A stretch of 64,000 nucleotides of DNA from Bradyrhizobium sp. CCGUVB1N3 (GTDB lineage Bacteria > Pseudomonadota > Alphaproteobacteria > Rhizobiales > Xanthobacteraceae). Below are positions 1-7,666 of the stretch, in pieces. Positions within the stretch are counted from its first letter, which is position 1. The number at the start of each line of letters is the position of its first letter. The position numbers were made by a program, and so were the translations under genes. The notes under the pieces were generated by a model. The model was not told the DNA's origin, searched no databases, and saw only the letters and a program-made list of their open reading frames with translations. The stretch is taken from positions 620,001-684,000 of the forward strand of contig NZ_JANADR010000001.1 in assembly GCF_024199925.1 (NCBI RefSeq). Direction: 5' to 3'.

Positions 1-1
1 C

Positions 2-364
2 GTCATCGATGCCGGCTGCCGTGACGTGAAGGCGCTGCACGAGATGAAATTTCCGGTGTGGTCGCGCGCCGTCTCGGCCAAGGGAACGGTCAAGGCGACG
101 CTGGGCTCGGTCAACGTTCCCGTGGTCTGCGCCGGCGTCAATGTCGAGCCCGGCGACATCGTGGTCGCCGATGACGACGGCGTCGTGGTGGTGCCGAAGC
201 GGATCGCGGCGGAGGTCGCCGGGAAGGCCGGGAAGCGCAATGCGGACGAAGGCGGCAAGCGCAATCGCCTCGCCTCGGGCGAGCTTGGCCTCGACATGTA
301 CAACATGCGCGAGGCTCTGGCGAAGGCCGGACTCGTCTATGTCGACAATCCCGAGGACGTCTGA
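2..364 (+). CDS. ligK: 4-carboxy-4-hydroxy-2-oxoadipate aldolase (RraA fold), C-terminal part
   Basis: The frame is open from the left edge, so the start lies outside the window; about 120 C-terminal residues are visible out of roughly 225 usual for the family. Family members split 4-carboxy-4-hydroxy-2-oxoadipate into pyruvate and oxaloacetate, the last step of protocatechuate 4,5-cleavage and gallate breakdown, and also decarboxylate oxaloacetate. The motif GCRD at the very start carries the Arg-Asp pair of class II pyruvate aldolases, and FPVWSR, SAKGT and [15 protein letters not shown] are typical of RraA-fold aldolases. It ends 24 bases before the next gene on the same strand, so it is probably its operon partner. 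Another RraA-family role is possible because the N-terminus is not seen. Confidence 0.72.
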   Translation, partial: VIDAGCRDVKALHEMKFPVWSRAVSAKGTVKATLGSVNVPVVCAGVNVEPGDIVVADDDGVVVVPKRIAAEVAGKAGKRNADEGGKRNRLASGELGLDMYNMREALAKAGLVYVDNPEDV

Positions 365-388
365 GCAGACGAGAAGCGGAGCGGGCTG

Positions 389-1258
389 ATGGATCGTCTC
401 AAGCTGCGGACCGTGCTCGGCAGTCATCCGCATGTGCAGGCATTGAAGAGCGGAGAACTCCGCTCCGACCGCTTCGATCTCGACTTCATCGAGTACACGC
501 CGACCAACAGGGCGTTCAAGCCGATGGTGCGCGAGCAGGCCTTCGACGTCTGCGAGATGGCGATCGTCACCTATCTGATGGCGAAGGCCCACGGCAAGCC
601 GCTGGTGCTGTTGCCGGCGACCATGCTCGGCCGCTTCCAGCATGGTTACGCGCTGTACAACCCCGAGCGAGGCACGCTCCGCCCGTCCGATCTGGAAGGC
701 AAGCGCGTGGGTATTCGATCGTTCACGACCACGACGGGTGCCTGGATCAGGGGAATTTTGGCCAACGACTACGGCGTCAACCTCGACAAGATTGGTTGGA
801 TTACCTTTGAGGACCCTCACGTCGCCGAATATGTCGACACCACCGAGCGCGCGCCGAAGGACAAGAAGATCCTGCAAATGCTGCTCGACGGTGAACTCGA
901 CGCCGTGCTCGGCGAGACCTCGAATGATCCGCGCCTCAAGCCGCTGTTTCCCGATCCGGCCGCGGAGGCCGCGGCCTGGTACGCCCGGCGTGGCGTGGTG
1001 CCGGTCAACCATCTCGTGGTCGTAACCGAGGCTCTGGCAACATCGCGCCCTGACATCGTCGCCGGCGTGTACGATCTTCTGAGGGCCGGCAAAGCGAAGG
1101 CAGGCGTGGCCGCGTCGCCCGATCTCCTGCCGTTCGGGATCGATGCCAACCGCAAGCCGCTGGAGCTGATCATCGACTACGCCTATCAGCAGGCGCTGAT
1201 CCCGCGCCGCTTTGCGCTCGAGGAGCTCTTTGACGACACCACGCGAAGGATGAACTGA
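389..1258 (+). CDS. 4,5-dihydroxyphthalate decarboxylase-like / substrate-binding-fold protein
   Basis: A 289-residue cytosolic protein without signal peptide. It resembles the Pht5-type 4,5-dihydroxyphthalate decarboxylase family, whose fold is that of periplasmic binding proteins: an N-terminal half with FDVCEMAIVTYLMAK, the hinge LEGKRVGIRSFTTTTG, and a C-terminal half with AAWYARRGVVPVNHLVVV. The known Pht5 reaction yields protocatechuate, which would feed the 4,5-cleavage route that the upstream aldolase closes. The stop overlaps the next start by one base (TGATG), so the two are translationally coupled. No sequence feature fixes the substrate, and a ligand-binding rather than enzymatic role cannot be excluded. 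Confidence 0.62.
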   Translation: MDRLKLRTVLGSHPHVQALKSGELRSDRFDLDFIEYTPTNRAFKPMVREQAFDVCEMAIVTYLMAKAHGKPLVLLPATMLGRFQHGYALYNPERGTLRPSDLEGKRVGIRSFTTTTGAWIRGILANDYGVNLDKIGWITFEDPHVAEYVDTTERAPKDKKILQMLLDGELDAVLGETSNDPRLKPLFPDPAAEAAAWYARRGVVPVNHLVVVTEALATSRPDIVAGVYDLLRAGKAKAGVAASPDLLPFGIDANRKPLELIIDYAYQQALIPRRFALEELFDDTTRRMN

Positions 1259-2181
1259 TGTCAGGCGATCCCAGGCGGTGGCAGATAGGACTGATCGGCT
1301 ATGGCGAGGTCGGCAAGATCCTTGCGGAGGACCTGCGCCAGCAGGACATCAAGGTCGCGGCCTTCGACCTCAAGCTCGGGAGCGAGCAGGGCGCGGCCTT
1401 GCGTGATCACGCCACGAGGCACGGCGTTACGTTAGCTGCCTCGCATGCTGATCTGACCGCAAAATCCGACTTCATCGTCTCCGCGGTCACCGCAAGCCAG
1501 GCCGTCTCGGTGGCGCAAGCCTGCGCGGCTGCGATCAACCAGGGCACCTGGTTTCTCGACTTCAACTCGGCCTCGCCCGGCGCCAAGCAGTGCGCCGGGA
1601 AGCTGATCGAGGACGCGGGCGGACGCTATGTCGAGGGCGCGGTGATGACGTCGGTGCCGCCTTATCGCATCAAGGTGCCGCTACTGCTCGGTGGCCCCGG
1701 CGCACGCGAAGTCGAGCCGCTTCTCAACGCGATCGGCTTTGCCGCCAAGGTCGCGAGCGACCAGCTTGGCGTCTCCTCGGCGGTAAAGATGTGCCGGAGC
1801 ATCATGATCAAGGGCCTGGAAGCCATGGTCATCGAGAGCTTCACCACGGCGCGCGCTTATGGCGTCGAGGATGCCGTGCTTGCCTCGCTCGCAGAAACCT
1901 TTCCCGGCATAAACTGGGAGAAGCAGGGCGCCTATTTCTTCCAGCGCGTGATCGAGCACGGCCGCCGCCGCGCTGAGGAGGTACGCGAGGTTGCCGAGAC
2001 CGTGCGCGAGGCAGGGCTGACGCCATGGTCGGCACAAGGCACCGCCGAGCGACAGGCCTGGGTCGCCGATCTTGCCGACCAGGGTCTGTTCGGCGCAAAG
2101 GGCACCAAAGAGTTTGCCCGCAGCGCCGACTGGCGCACCGAGGCCGACCGCATCCTGGCAAAGATCAAGCGTGAGGGATGA
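1258..2181 (+). CDS. NAD(P)-dependent dehydrogenase with DUF1932 domain (6PGDH-like)
   Basis: A 307-residue beta-hydroxyacid dehydrogenase-like protein. The N-terminus carries the Rossmann motif GLIGYGEVGKILAEDL (about residues 10-25). The middle holds a family-typical helix with SAVKMCRSIMIKGLEAMVIE, containing the Lys expected at the catalytic position. The C-terminal helical part matches DUF1932 proteins often found beside LigK-type aldolases. A likely role is oxidation or reduction of a hydroxyacid intermediate of the aromatic route, for example the 2-pyrone-4,6-dicarboxylate/4-oxalomesaconate segment, but the substrate is not shown. The start overlaps the previous stop by one base, and the 3' end overlaps the convergent amidohydrolase by 17 bases. 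Confidence 0.68.
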   Translation: MSGDPRRWQIGLIGYGEVGKILAEDLRQQDIKVAAFDLKLGSEQGAALRDHATRHGVTLAASHADLTAKSDFIVSAVTASQAVSVAQACAAAINQGTWFLDFNSASPGAKQCAGKLIEDAGGRYVEGAVMTSVPPYRIKVPLLLGGPGAREVEPLLNAIGFAAKVASDQLGVSSAVKMCRSIMIKGLEAMVIESFTTARAYGVEDAVLASLAETFPGINWEKQGAYFFQRVIEHGRRRAEEVREVAETVREAGLTPWSAQGTAERQAWVADLADQGLFGAKGTKEFARSADWRTEADRILAKIKREG

Positions 2182-3439
2182 CGGCGCGCGGTTTGCCCGA
2201 ATCTGAGGGCGGAAACAGGACGGCTTGTTGCCGTTCAAAGACCGGCCGGCCGTTCTTGAAGCCCATCATGGCGTCCGGCAGTTCGGCGATCGCAAAACGG
2301 CCGTCGCGTGTATCGAGCACGACGAGATCGGCCGGGTTGCCGATCTTGAGGCCGTAATTCTTCAGGTTCATCAGCCGCGCGGGCAAATCGGTGACGAGAT
2401 CGAGGCAGGTGTCGAACTCGCCGACCGATGCATGCGCGACATTGGCGTAGAAATTCGCCATTCGCAGCAGCGAGGCATCGCCGAAGGGCGTGAAGGGATT
2501 GAGCACATTGTTGGTCGCAACGGAGCATAGCACGCCGCTTGCGGCGAGCTTGTGGGCCATCGTGATGCCGCGCGGCACGTTGTGCGTGGCATCGCGGCCC
2601 ATCAGATAGAGATCGGTCGCGGGCAGCACCGTGACGGCGACACCGGTTTTTGCGAGACGCTCGACCACGGGTCTCAGGCGCTCCGGCGGTAGCGCGGAGA
2701 GCTTTGTGACATGGCCGATCGCGACGCGTCCCTGATAGCCGCGCTGTTCGGTCTGCCGGCACACTTCGTCGAGATGCGACCAGGACGTATCGAGATCGAA
2801 GTCGAGATGGAGATCGACATCGACATCGAATTCCTGGGCGAGGTCGAAGATGCGCTTAAGATGCGCGTTCGGATCGGTGTCGGTATAGGGACAGCCGCCG
2901 ATCACATCGCCGCCGTCGCGCAGCGCATGGATCAAGAGCTCCTCAGCTCCGGGATCGTTGGTCAGCCCCTCCTGCGGAAAGACGCAGAGCGACAGATCGA
3001 GCGCCCAGGCATAGTCGCGCTTCAGGGCCTTGACGGCCTCGAAGCCGCGCAGGCCGATCCGCGGATCAATCTCGACATGGGTTCGCATCCGCGTCGTGCC
3101 GTGCACGATTGCACGTTCCAGCACCCTGGCGCCGCGGGCATAGACGTCCTCGACCGTGAAATCGCGCTTCATCGCCGAGACGGCGCGGATGGCGTCGCTG
3201 AGACTGCCGTGGTCGTGCCCGCAGCGGCCGAGCAGGCAGGCCTTGTCGAGGTGGACGTGGGTGTCGACGAAGCCGGGCAGCACGAGCCGCCCTTCGAGGT
3301 CGATCTCGACGGCATCGGCCTGAAGGCGCGGCTCGATCGCGGCGATCTTGCCTTGGGAAATGCCGATATCCGCAGGAGCGGTGACGCCGCGCATCAGTGC
3401 GTTGCGGAAGATCAGGTCGAAGGTGGTTCGGCTTGTCAT
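2165..3439 (-). CDS. Cytosine deaminase-like amidohydrolase
   Basis: A 424-residue metal-dependent amidohydrolase. DTHVHLDKACLLGR (about residue 50) holds the HxH metal pair in the context typical of cytosine deaminase-type enzymes. DLHLDFD, AIGHVTKL and VLPATDLYLMGR match the following metal and substrate loops, and NPADLVVLDTRDG closes the beta-sandwich domain. The ATG at 3439 is chosen because it starts directly before the first beta strand (TFDLIFRNA); an upstream in-frame ATG at 3490 would add 17 unlikely residues. It is convergent with the aromatic genes on its left and divergent from the NTF2-like gene on its right. The substrate, a cyclic amide, deaminable heterocycle or similar, is unknown. 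Confidence 0.72.
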   Translation of the reverse strand: MTSRTTFDLIFRNALMRGVTAPADIGISQGKIAAIEPRLQADAVEIDLEGRLVLPGFVDTHVHLDKACLLGRCGHDHGSLSDAIRAVSAMKRDFTVEDVYARGARVLERAIVHGTTRMRTHVEIDPRIGLRGFEAVKALKRDYAWALDLSLCVFPQEGLTNDPGAEELLIHALRDGGDVIGGCPYTDTDPNAHLKRIFDLAQEFDVDVDLHLDFDLDTSWSHLDEVCRQTEQRGYQGRVAIGHVTKLSALPPERLRPVVERLAKTGVAVTVLPATDLYLMGRDATHNVPRGITMAHKLAASGVLCSVATNNVLNPFTPFGDASLLRMANFYANVAHASVGEFDTCLDLVTDLPARLMNLKNYGLKIGNPADLVVLDTRDGRFAIAELPDAMMGFKNGRPVFERQQAVLFPPSDSGKPRAVIPHA

Positions 3440-3533
3440 GGCACCAGCACTTTGCGGCGTAAGCGTACAGGAGCGTGCCCTGCGGGGCACCTCCAGATTC
3501 CCGGCAATCGAGCGCGGGAATGTTCAAAATATA

Positions 3534-3541
3534 TGCATGCA
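3534..3541. promoter_or_regulatory. Possible operator (TGCATGCA) between divergent genes
   Basis: A perfect 8-base palindrome TGCATGCA lies in the 148-base gap between the amidohydrolase and the NTF2-like gene, directly after an A/T-rich stretch (AAAATATA) that could be a -10 region for the rightward gene. TGCATGCA-like cores occur in operators of FCD-type GntR regulators. No GntR gene is present in this window, so this is only a candidate. Confidence 0.25.
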
Positions 3542-3587
3542 ATCCAGCAGCCCAGGGTTAGTATCCCGCATCTTTCGGAGAAGTGCC

Positions 3588-4007
3588 ATGTCCGTTGTCG
3601 CAAAAGCCCCAAGCAAAACCATGTCCGACGCCGAGATCGTCGAAGCCTATCTGACGGCGTCGATGATCCCCGACCCGGAGGCCGCGGCGGTCTACATGGC
3701 GCCCGGCACGGTGATCACCTTCACCGGCGGGCGCGAATTCGACCATCCGCGTGGGCCGACCGGATTCAACGCAAAGCGCTATCGCTGGGTCAAGAAGAAG
3801 ATGGACCGGTTCGACGTCTGCCCGGGCGAGGGGGAGACCGTGGTCTACAGCGTCGGCACGCTCTACGGCGAATGGCACGATGGCACGTCCTTCGAAGGCA
3901 ATCGCTACGTCGATCGTTTCGTGGTGCGGGGTGGCAAGATCACCAAGATGGACGTCTGGAACGACAGCGCCGAGCGCATCCTGGTTCAACGCGGCATCGA
4001 GGCATAG
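3588..4007 (+). CDS. NTF2-like/SnoaL-fold protein
   Basis: A 139-residue protein with the alternating helix/strand pattern of the NTF2-like superfamily: an N-terminal helical part (MSDAEIVEAYLTASM), then strands such as GTVITFTGGREF, ETVVYSVGTLYGEW and YVDRFVVRGGKITKMDVWND. The ATG at 3588 follows TTTCGGAG at good spacing; longer in-frame upstream extensions contain no such signal. Proteins of this fold are hydrolases, isomerases, cyclases or ligand binders, and the sequence alone does not decide. The neighbouring amidohydrolase and aromatic genes suggest a role in the same catabolism. Confidence 0.6.
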   Translation: MSVVAKAPSKTMSDAEIVEAYLTASMIPDPEAAAVYMAPGTVITFTGGREFDHPRGPTGFNAKRYRWVKKKMDRFDVCPGEGETVVYSVGTLYGEWHDGTSFEGNRYVDRFVVRGGKITKMDVWNDSAERILVQRGIEA

Positions 4008-4050
4008 CGTCCAATCCTCGAGTCCGGCGGCGGCGCCGTCGTGCGCGGCG

Positions 4051-6222
4051 TCATCTCGGATTAGGGTGGCCGTCGAGGCGAAGCTGATAAACAAAATAGG
4101 TGGGGGTGCAGAACCCAAGCTTGCGGCTTTTCAGGATACTGAGGGTCTGCGGGCTGACGCCGAACTTCGCGCCAGTCAGGAAATCCGGCATCGCCTGGCA
4201 GATATAATCTTCCCGGCAAAATCGCGACGGCGAACATACGTTCAAGAGCCCGCGGCCGACGCCGGCTGCAAAGGCGGCGCTGTCGAAATAGCCCTTGGCC
4301 ATCTGTTCAAAGCCCTTGCCGCCGACGACAGCGCAGATCTCGTCCGGCGTGCTGCCAGGCTGAACGGTCGCCAGTTTCGACTCTTCGGGTTTGCACGGGC
4401 GGGTGATGCGGCCGAGCGGCACGCCGATTTTTGTCGGCCGGCAATTGTAGTCATAGCCGCTCAATTTGCCCTCAGGCACGCGATAGACCAATTCATCCGT
4501 GTTCACGCGATCGGTGAAAGAGCGCAAACTGAAGCTCAACAGATCCTTCGCATTGTTCTTCGCCGTCGTGTCCTCGATGGCGTTCGAGCGGCAAGCGAGG
4601 CCTGCGTAGATGTTCTGCTGGGCCGGCAGACATTGGCCGAGATGGGAAGAGGCCGTCGCATTCGTCACCACGGCCTGGCAGGCGAGATGTCGCGCAGCGT
4701 TGCAGCTCCACTTCGCGCCATCGGCGAGATCGGTGTTCAGGGGACACGGCATGTTGTCGCCGGCGGCTGAATAAGCCGGGCTCGCGTTCTGCCAGGCTGC
4801 TGCGGGCGCAGACGGATGCGGACGGAACGTGTCAGGGGCCTCGCCCCGCGAAAGGCTTTCAACGTAGCTCTTCCGGCGGGTAAGCTCCGCATAGACGTGC
4901 GGCGAGAACGGAAGCTGCAGACTGTTGCCGTCGAGTGCGTCCTTGATTGCCCCGCCGTCGCTGCCGAAATCGACCCGGTCGACGCCGAGGAAGTGAAATC
5001 CCGCCGTCGACGAGGATTGATGGCAGCCCATGCAGGACGATGTGTTCAGCCGTTCGAGCAGACCGGCGCCGGATCGCGCGAACTTGGCGGACTTCGCGGT
5101 CTTTTCCAGCGCCGCGACGATCTGCCCCGCCTGCTCTTTGCTGACCAGCAGATCGAATGGCCGGTTGGCCACACGCGCGCTTCCCGCCGTGGAAAAACTC
5201 AGAGCGATATCGGCCTCCAGGCTCTCCGGCAGATTGAACACGCCGTTGTCGATCGCGTCCGCGTGGCCCGCGAGGTAGTCCTGCAATTGCTTCTGCTTGG
5301 AGGGATCCTTCAGGATCGCCTGCACGTCGGGTGTGTTCTCCAGCTTGATGGGCTGAAAGTTTTCGCCCTTCAAGGCGAATATCCGCATCCAGTAGATCGC
5401 CTGGCCGGCGAATTTCCGGCCCTCCATGTTTTCGAGATCGGAGGGAAAGCGCACGACCTGGGCGTTGACTTCCATCTGCTTGAAGGTCAGCCTTGAGAAA
5501 TCCAGCGGGCCCTGCAGAAGGCGCTGCGCAATCAGTTGCGGGTCGCCGCCGTCGATGCCATCGATGCGCCAGAGCGCAGCCACATCCTGGCAGCGCTTGC
5601 CGTCGTCACGATAGCTGAAGACCATGTTCACGGTGAGCGGCATGCGCGAGGCGTAGGTCTTGCCGTTCATCCGGACTTCGTATCCAAGCCGGTAGATGAA
5701 GCGAAGTTCGCCGTAGTTGATAGGATCGAAGTCGCGGCGATCGATGCGATTGACCACGCCGGCCAGGATGAACAGCCCATCGTTCGACCCGAGCCATTTT
5801 TCGTTGAAGACGCGAGCGACGTTACCGTTCTGCCGCAAGGTCTTTCCGGCCTCCGTCTTGGCCGACTTTGGGTCGTAGGTCTTGAGAATTTCCTTTTCCC
5901 AGTCGATCCCAAGGCCCGAAATGATTCGCGTCATGTCCGCGGACATGACGGCCGCAAATTGTCCGTAGGTCTCGCCAAAGCGCAGCAAGTCGCTGGCGCG
6001 CGTGGGGCCCGGCGCCGGGGCCGGCGACGGGAGCCTTTCCGCCGCGTGGATTTTCTGAAGAAGCGTGATCAGCGACAGCGCGGATGAATTGTCATGATCG
6101 AGTAAGGCGAGCACGGCTGCCTGGTCGATCAGGACCGTGACCGGCGTGGAAGGCTGCGGCGACTGGGCGAAGCAAAGCGAAATTGAGAAGATCAACCAAC
6201 AGATGATCGAGATGATGCGCAT
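4051..6222 (-). CDS. Large secreted protein with one CxxCH motif, function unknown
   Basis: A 723-residue protein beginning with a signal peptide (hydrophobic ISIICWLIFSISLCFA, cleavage near AQS). The ATG at 6222 places the hydrophobic core next to the start; an ATG 21 bases upstream is less suitable. Around residue 400 lies SSCMGCHQSSS, a CxxCH motif able to bind haem c, and many further cysteines follow in the C-terminal third (for example CNAARHLACQ, CRPTKIGVP), suggesting a disulfide-rich exported domain. I recognise no complete family. It stands alone, converging with the NTF2-like gene on the left and lying 55 bases beyond the YciI gene on the same strand. A c-type cytochrome role is a guess from the single motif. 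Confidence 0.6.
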   Translation of the reverse strand: MRIISIICWLIFSISLCFAQSPQPSTPVTVLIDQAAVLALLDHDNSSALSLITLLQKIHAAERLPSPAPAPGPTRASDLLRFGETYGQFAAVMSADMTRIISGLGIDWEKEILKTYDPKSAKTEAGKTLRQNGNVARVFNEKWLGSNDGLFILAGVVNRIDRRDFDPINYGELRFIYRLGYEVRMNGKTYASRMPLTVNMVFSYRDDGKRCQDVAALWRIDGIDGGDPQLIAQRLLQGPLDFSRLTFKQMEVNAQVVRFPSDLENMEGRKFAGQAIYWMRIFALKGENFQPIKLENTPDVQAILKDPSKQKQLQDYLAGHADAIDNGVFNLPESLEADIALSFSTAGSARVANRPFDLLVSKEQAGQIVAALEKTAKSAKFARSGAGLLERLNTSSCMGCHQSSSTAGFHFLGVDRVDFGSDGGAIKDALDGNSLQLPFSPHVYAELTRRKSYVESLSRGEAPDTFRPHPSAPAAAWQNASPAYSAAGDNMPCPLNTDLADGAKWSCNAARHLACQAVVTNATASSHLGQCLPAQQNIYAGLACRSNAIEDTTAKNNAKDLLSFSLRSFTDRVNTDELVYRVPEGKLSGYDYNCRPTKIGVPLGRITRPCKPEESKLATVQPGSTPDEICAVVGGKGFEQMAKGYFDSAAFAAGVGRGLLNVCSPSRFCREDYICQAMPDFLTGAKFGVSPQTLSILKSRKLGFCTPTYFVYQLRLDGHPNPR

Positions 6223-6277
6223 CTGCGATTTGTAACGCGGCAAAGAGCATTTTACAATTCAGAGACGAGCCACACTT

Positions 6278-6565
6278 TCATCCTTGGCGGCGCAGAAAGC
6301 CGGTGATCGTGACTTTCTCCCAGATGTCGGCCGCGGCGAAGGGGTCGGCGCGATTGAAGGCCTCGACCTCGGCCCGTCCCGGCGACTCGATCAGGAACAG
6401 GCTGCCGATCATCTTCTCGCCATCGTCGGAGACGAGCGGGCCGGACATGACGATTTTGACTTCGAAGCGCGAGGTGTCGCTCAGGAACGCCTTGTGCGCG
6501 TCGTAATGGGCGAGCCGGGTCGGCAGCGCACCGGCGCGGTCGAGGGCGTGAATGGCAAACAGCAT
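6278..6565 (-). CDS. YciI family protein, last gene of the hydroxyquinol operon
   Basis: A 95-residue YciI-like protein with the family pattern: RLAHYDAHKAFL (His of the putative active site), a central VMSGPLVSDDGEKMIGSLFLIE and a C-terminal NRADPFAAADIW containing the conserved Asp-Pro-Phe. The start at 6565 is preceded by GGAGACATC. A member of this family, TftG, removes chloride from 5-chlorohydroxyquinol in 2,4,5-T degradation, next to a hydroxyquinol dioxygenase and a maleylacetate reductase. The same partners occur in this operon, so a dehydrohalogenase, tautomerase or lactone-isomerase job is plausible but unproven. A hairpin and a triple tandem repeat separate it from the upstream transporter gene. 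Confidence 0.72.
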   Translation of the reverse strand: MLFAIHALDRAGALPTRLAHYDAHKAFLSDTSRFEVKIVMSGPLVSDDGEKMIGSLFLIESPGRAEVEAFNRADPFAAADIWEKVTITGFLRRQG

Positions 6566-6604
6566 GATGTCTCCGGACGATGTCTCCGAACGATGTCTTG
6601 GGAC
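6566..6604 (-). repeat. 13-bp tandem repeat, three copies, carrying the YciI ribosome-binding site
   Basis: Three adjacent 13-base units read on the plus strand GATGTCTCCGGAC, GATGTCTCCGAAC and GATGTCTTGGGAC, at 6566-6578, 6579-6591 and 6592-6604. On the coding strand the two units nearest the start give GGAGACATC, so the Shine-Dalgarno-like GGAG occurs twice immediately upstream of the YciI ATG. The third unit has diverged at the GGAG. The array abuts the start codon. Confidence 0.85.
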
Positions 6605-6626
6605 GGCCATATTGAACGGCCGTCCC
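6600..6626 (-). terminator. Hairpin after the transporter binding-protein gene
   Basis: Perfect 9-base arms GGGACGGCC and GGCCGTCCC with a 9-base loop lie between the substrate-binding protein gene and the YciI gene. Read on the minus strand there is no U-tract after the stem, so it looks more like a 3'-end stabiliser or attenuator for the binding-protein message than a full terminator. On the plus strand it is followed by GATTTTT. Confidence 0.55.
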
Positions 6627-6645
6627 GATTTTTAGAAGGACAAGC

Positions 6646-7620
6646 CTACTTCGTGCCGAGCTTTTGCGCCTCTTCCCAGGTGGGGCAGGCCCGCTGCTCA
6701 AGCGGCACGTCGAAAGGCCCGAAATTGTCCTTGGTGATAACGGTGGGCTTCAGCACGATCTCGGCGACGACGGGTTGTTCGCGCAGGTTGCGGATCGCCA
6801 TCATGGTGCCGAGGCAGCCCTGCGCAAAGCCGTTATAGTCGCCGCTTGCGAGCAGCTTGCCGGACTTGATGGCGTCGATCGCTTCCTTGGTGCCGTTGAT
6901 GCCGATCACCTGCGCTTTGCGATTGGCGCCATCCAGCGCCTCGATCGCGCCGACTGCCATGGCGTCGTTGGCGGCCAGCACGCCGTCGATCTGCGAGTTC
7001 GACTGCATCAGGTTTTCCATCACCTGGAGCGCCTGGAGTCGCTGGTAGTTGCCGGGCTGCGAGGCGAGCAGCTTCGCGCCCGGAGTTTCTTTCAGCGCGT
7101 CGTTGAAGCCTCTGACACGATCGACATTGGTCAGCGAGCCCTTGACGCCTTCGATGATGACGATGTTGCCCTTGCCGCCGAGCGTCTTCAGCAGGTAGCG
7201 CGCGGTTTCGAGCCCAAGGCTGTAGTCGTCGGCGCCGACGAAGGAGACGAACTTGCCGCCGGCGGAGCGGTCGGTGATGTTGACCACCGGGATCTTGGCG
7301 TCGTTGATCTTCTCGACCCCCGGTACCATCGCCTTGTAGTCGACGGGGATGAAGACGATAGCACTCGGCTTCTTCACCACGACGTCCTCGATCTGGCTGA
7401 GCTGTTCGGGGATCGAGTCCGGCTTGGTCGGGATATATTGCAACGTCTTGGCGTTCAGCGCCTTGGCCGCGACATCCGCTCCGACCCGCACGGTCTGGAA
7501 ATAGGGATTGGTCTGGTTTTTGGTGAACACGGCGATGGTCTGGCCGTCGGCGCGCGCCTGCGTCGTGAACGCGGCGGCCGTTAGCAGCGGCAGTGCAAGG
7601 TAGCCCAATCTCAGTTTCAT
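6646..7620 (-). CDS. Ribose-type ABC transporter substrate-binding protein
   Basis: A 324-residue periplasmic binding protein of the RbsB/Peripla_BP_4 type. The signal peptide (MKLRLGYLALPLLTAAAF, cleavage near ARADG) is followed by TIAVFTKNQTNPYFQTVRVGA, the usual first strand and helix. IPVVNITDR, FVGADDYSLG, GVLAANDAMAVGAIEAL and VIGINGTKEAI match the ligand-contact segments of the two lobes. It is the last transporter gene of the operon, 46 bases after the second permease. Relatives bind pentoses, hexoses, inositols or autoinducer-2. Its place with hydroxyquinol-cleaving enzymes suggests an aromatic or glycosidic ligand, but nothing in the sequence fixes it. Confidence 0.88.
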   Translation of the reverse strand: MKLRLGYLALPLLTAAAFTTQARADGQTIAVFTKNQTNPYFQTVRVGADVAAKALNAKTLQYIPTKPDSIPEQLSQIEDVVVKKPSAIVFIPVDYKAMVPGVEKINDAKIPVVNITDRSAGGKFVSFVGADDYSLGLETARYLLKTLGGKGNIVIIEGVKGSLTNVDRVRGFNDALKETPGAKLLASQPGNYQRLQALQVMENLMQSNSQIDGVLAANDAMAVGAIEALDGANRKAQVIGINGTKEAIDAIKSGKLLASGDYNGFAQGCLGTMMAIRNLREQPVVAEIVLKPTVITKDNFGPFDVPLEQRACPTWEEAQKLGTK

Positions 7621-7666
7621 ATGATCTCCATCCCTCTTTTGGTTTGCTGGATTTTTGCGAAAGAAC

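Noticed and set aside
2711..4087. 458-codon plus-strand frame
   Set aside because: Antisense to the amidohydrolase and out of frame with the NTF2-like gene; no start signal.
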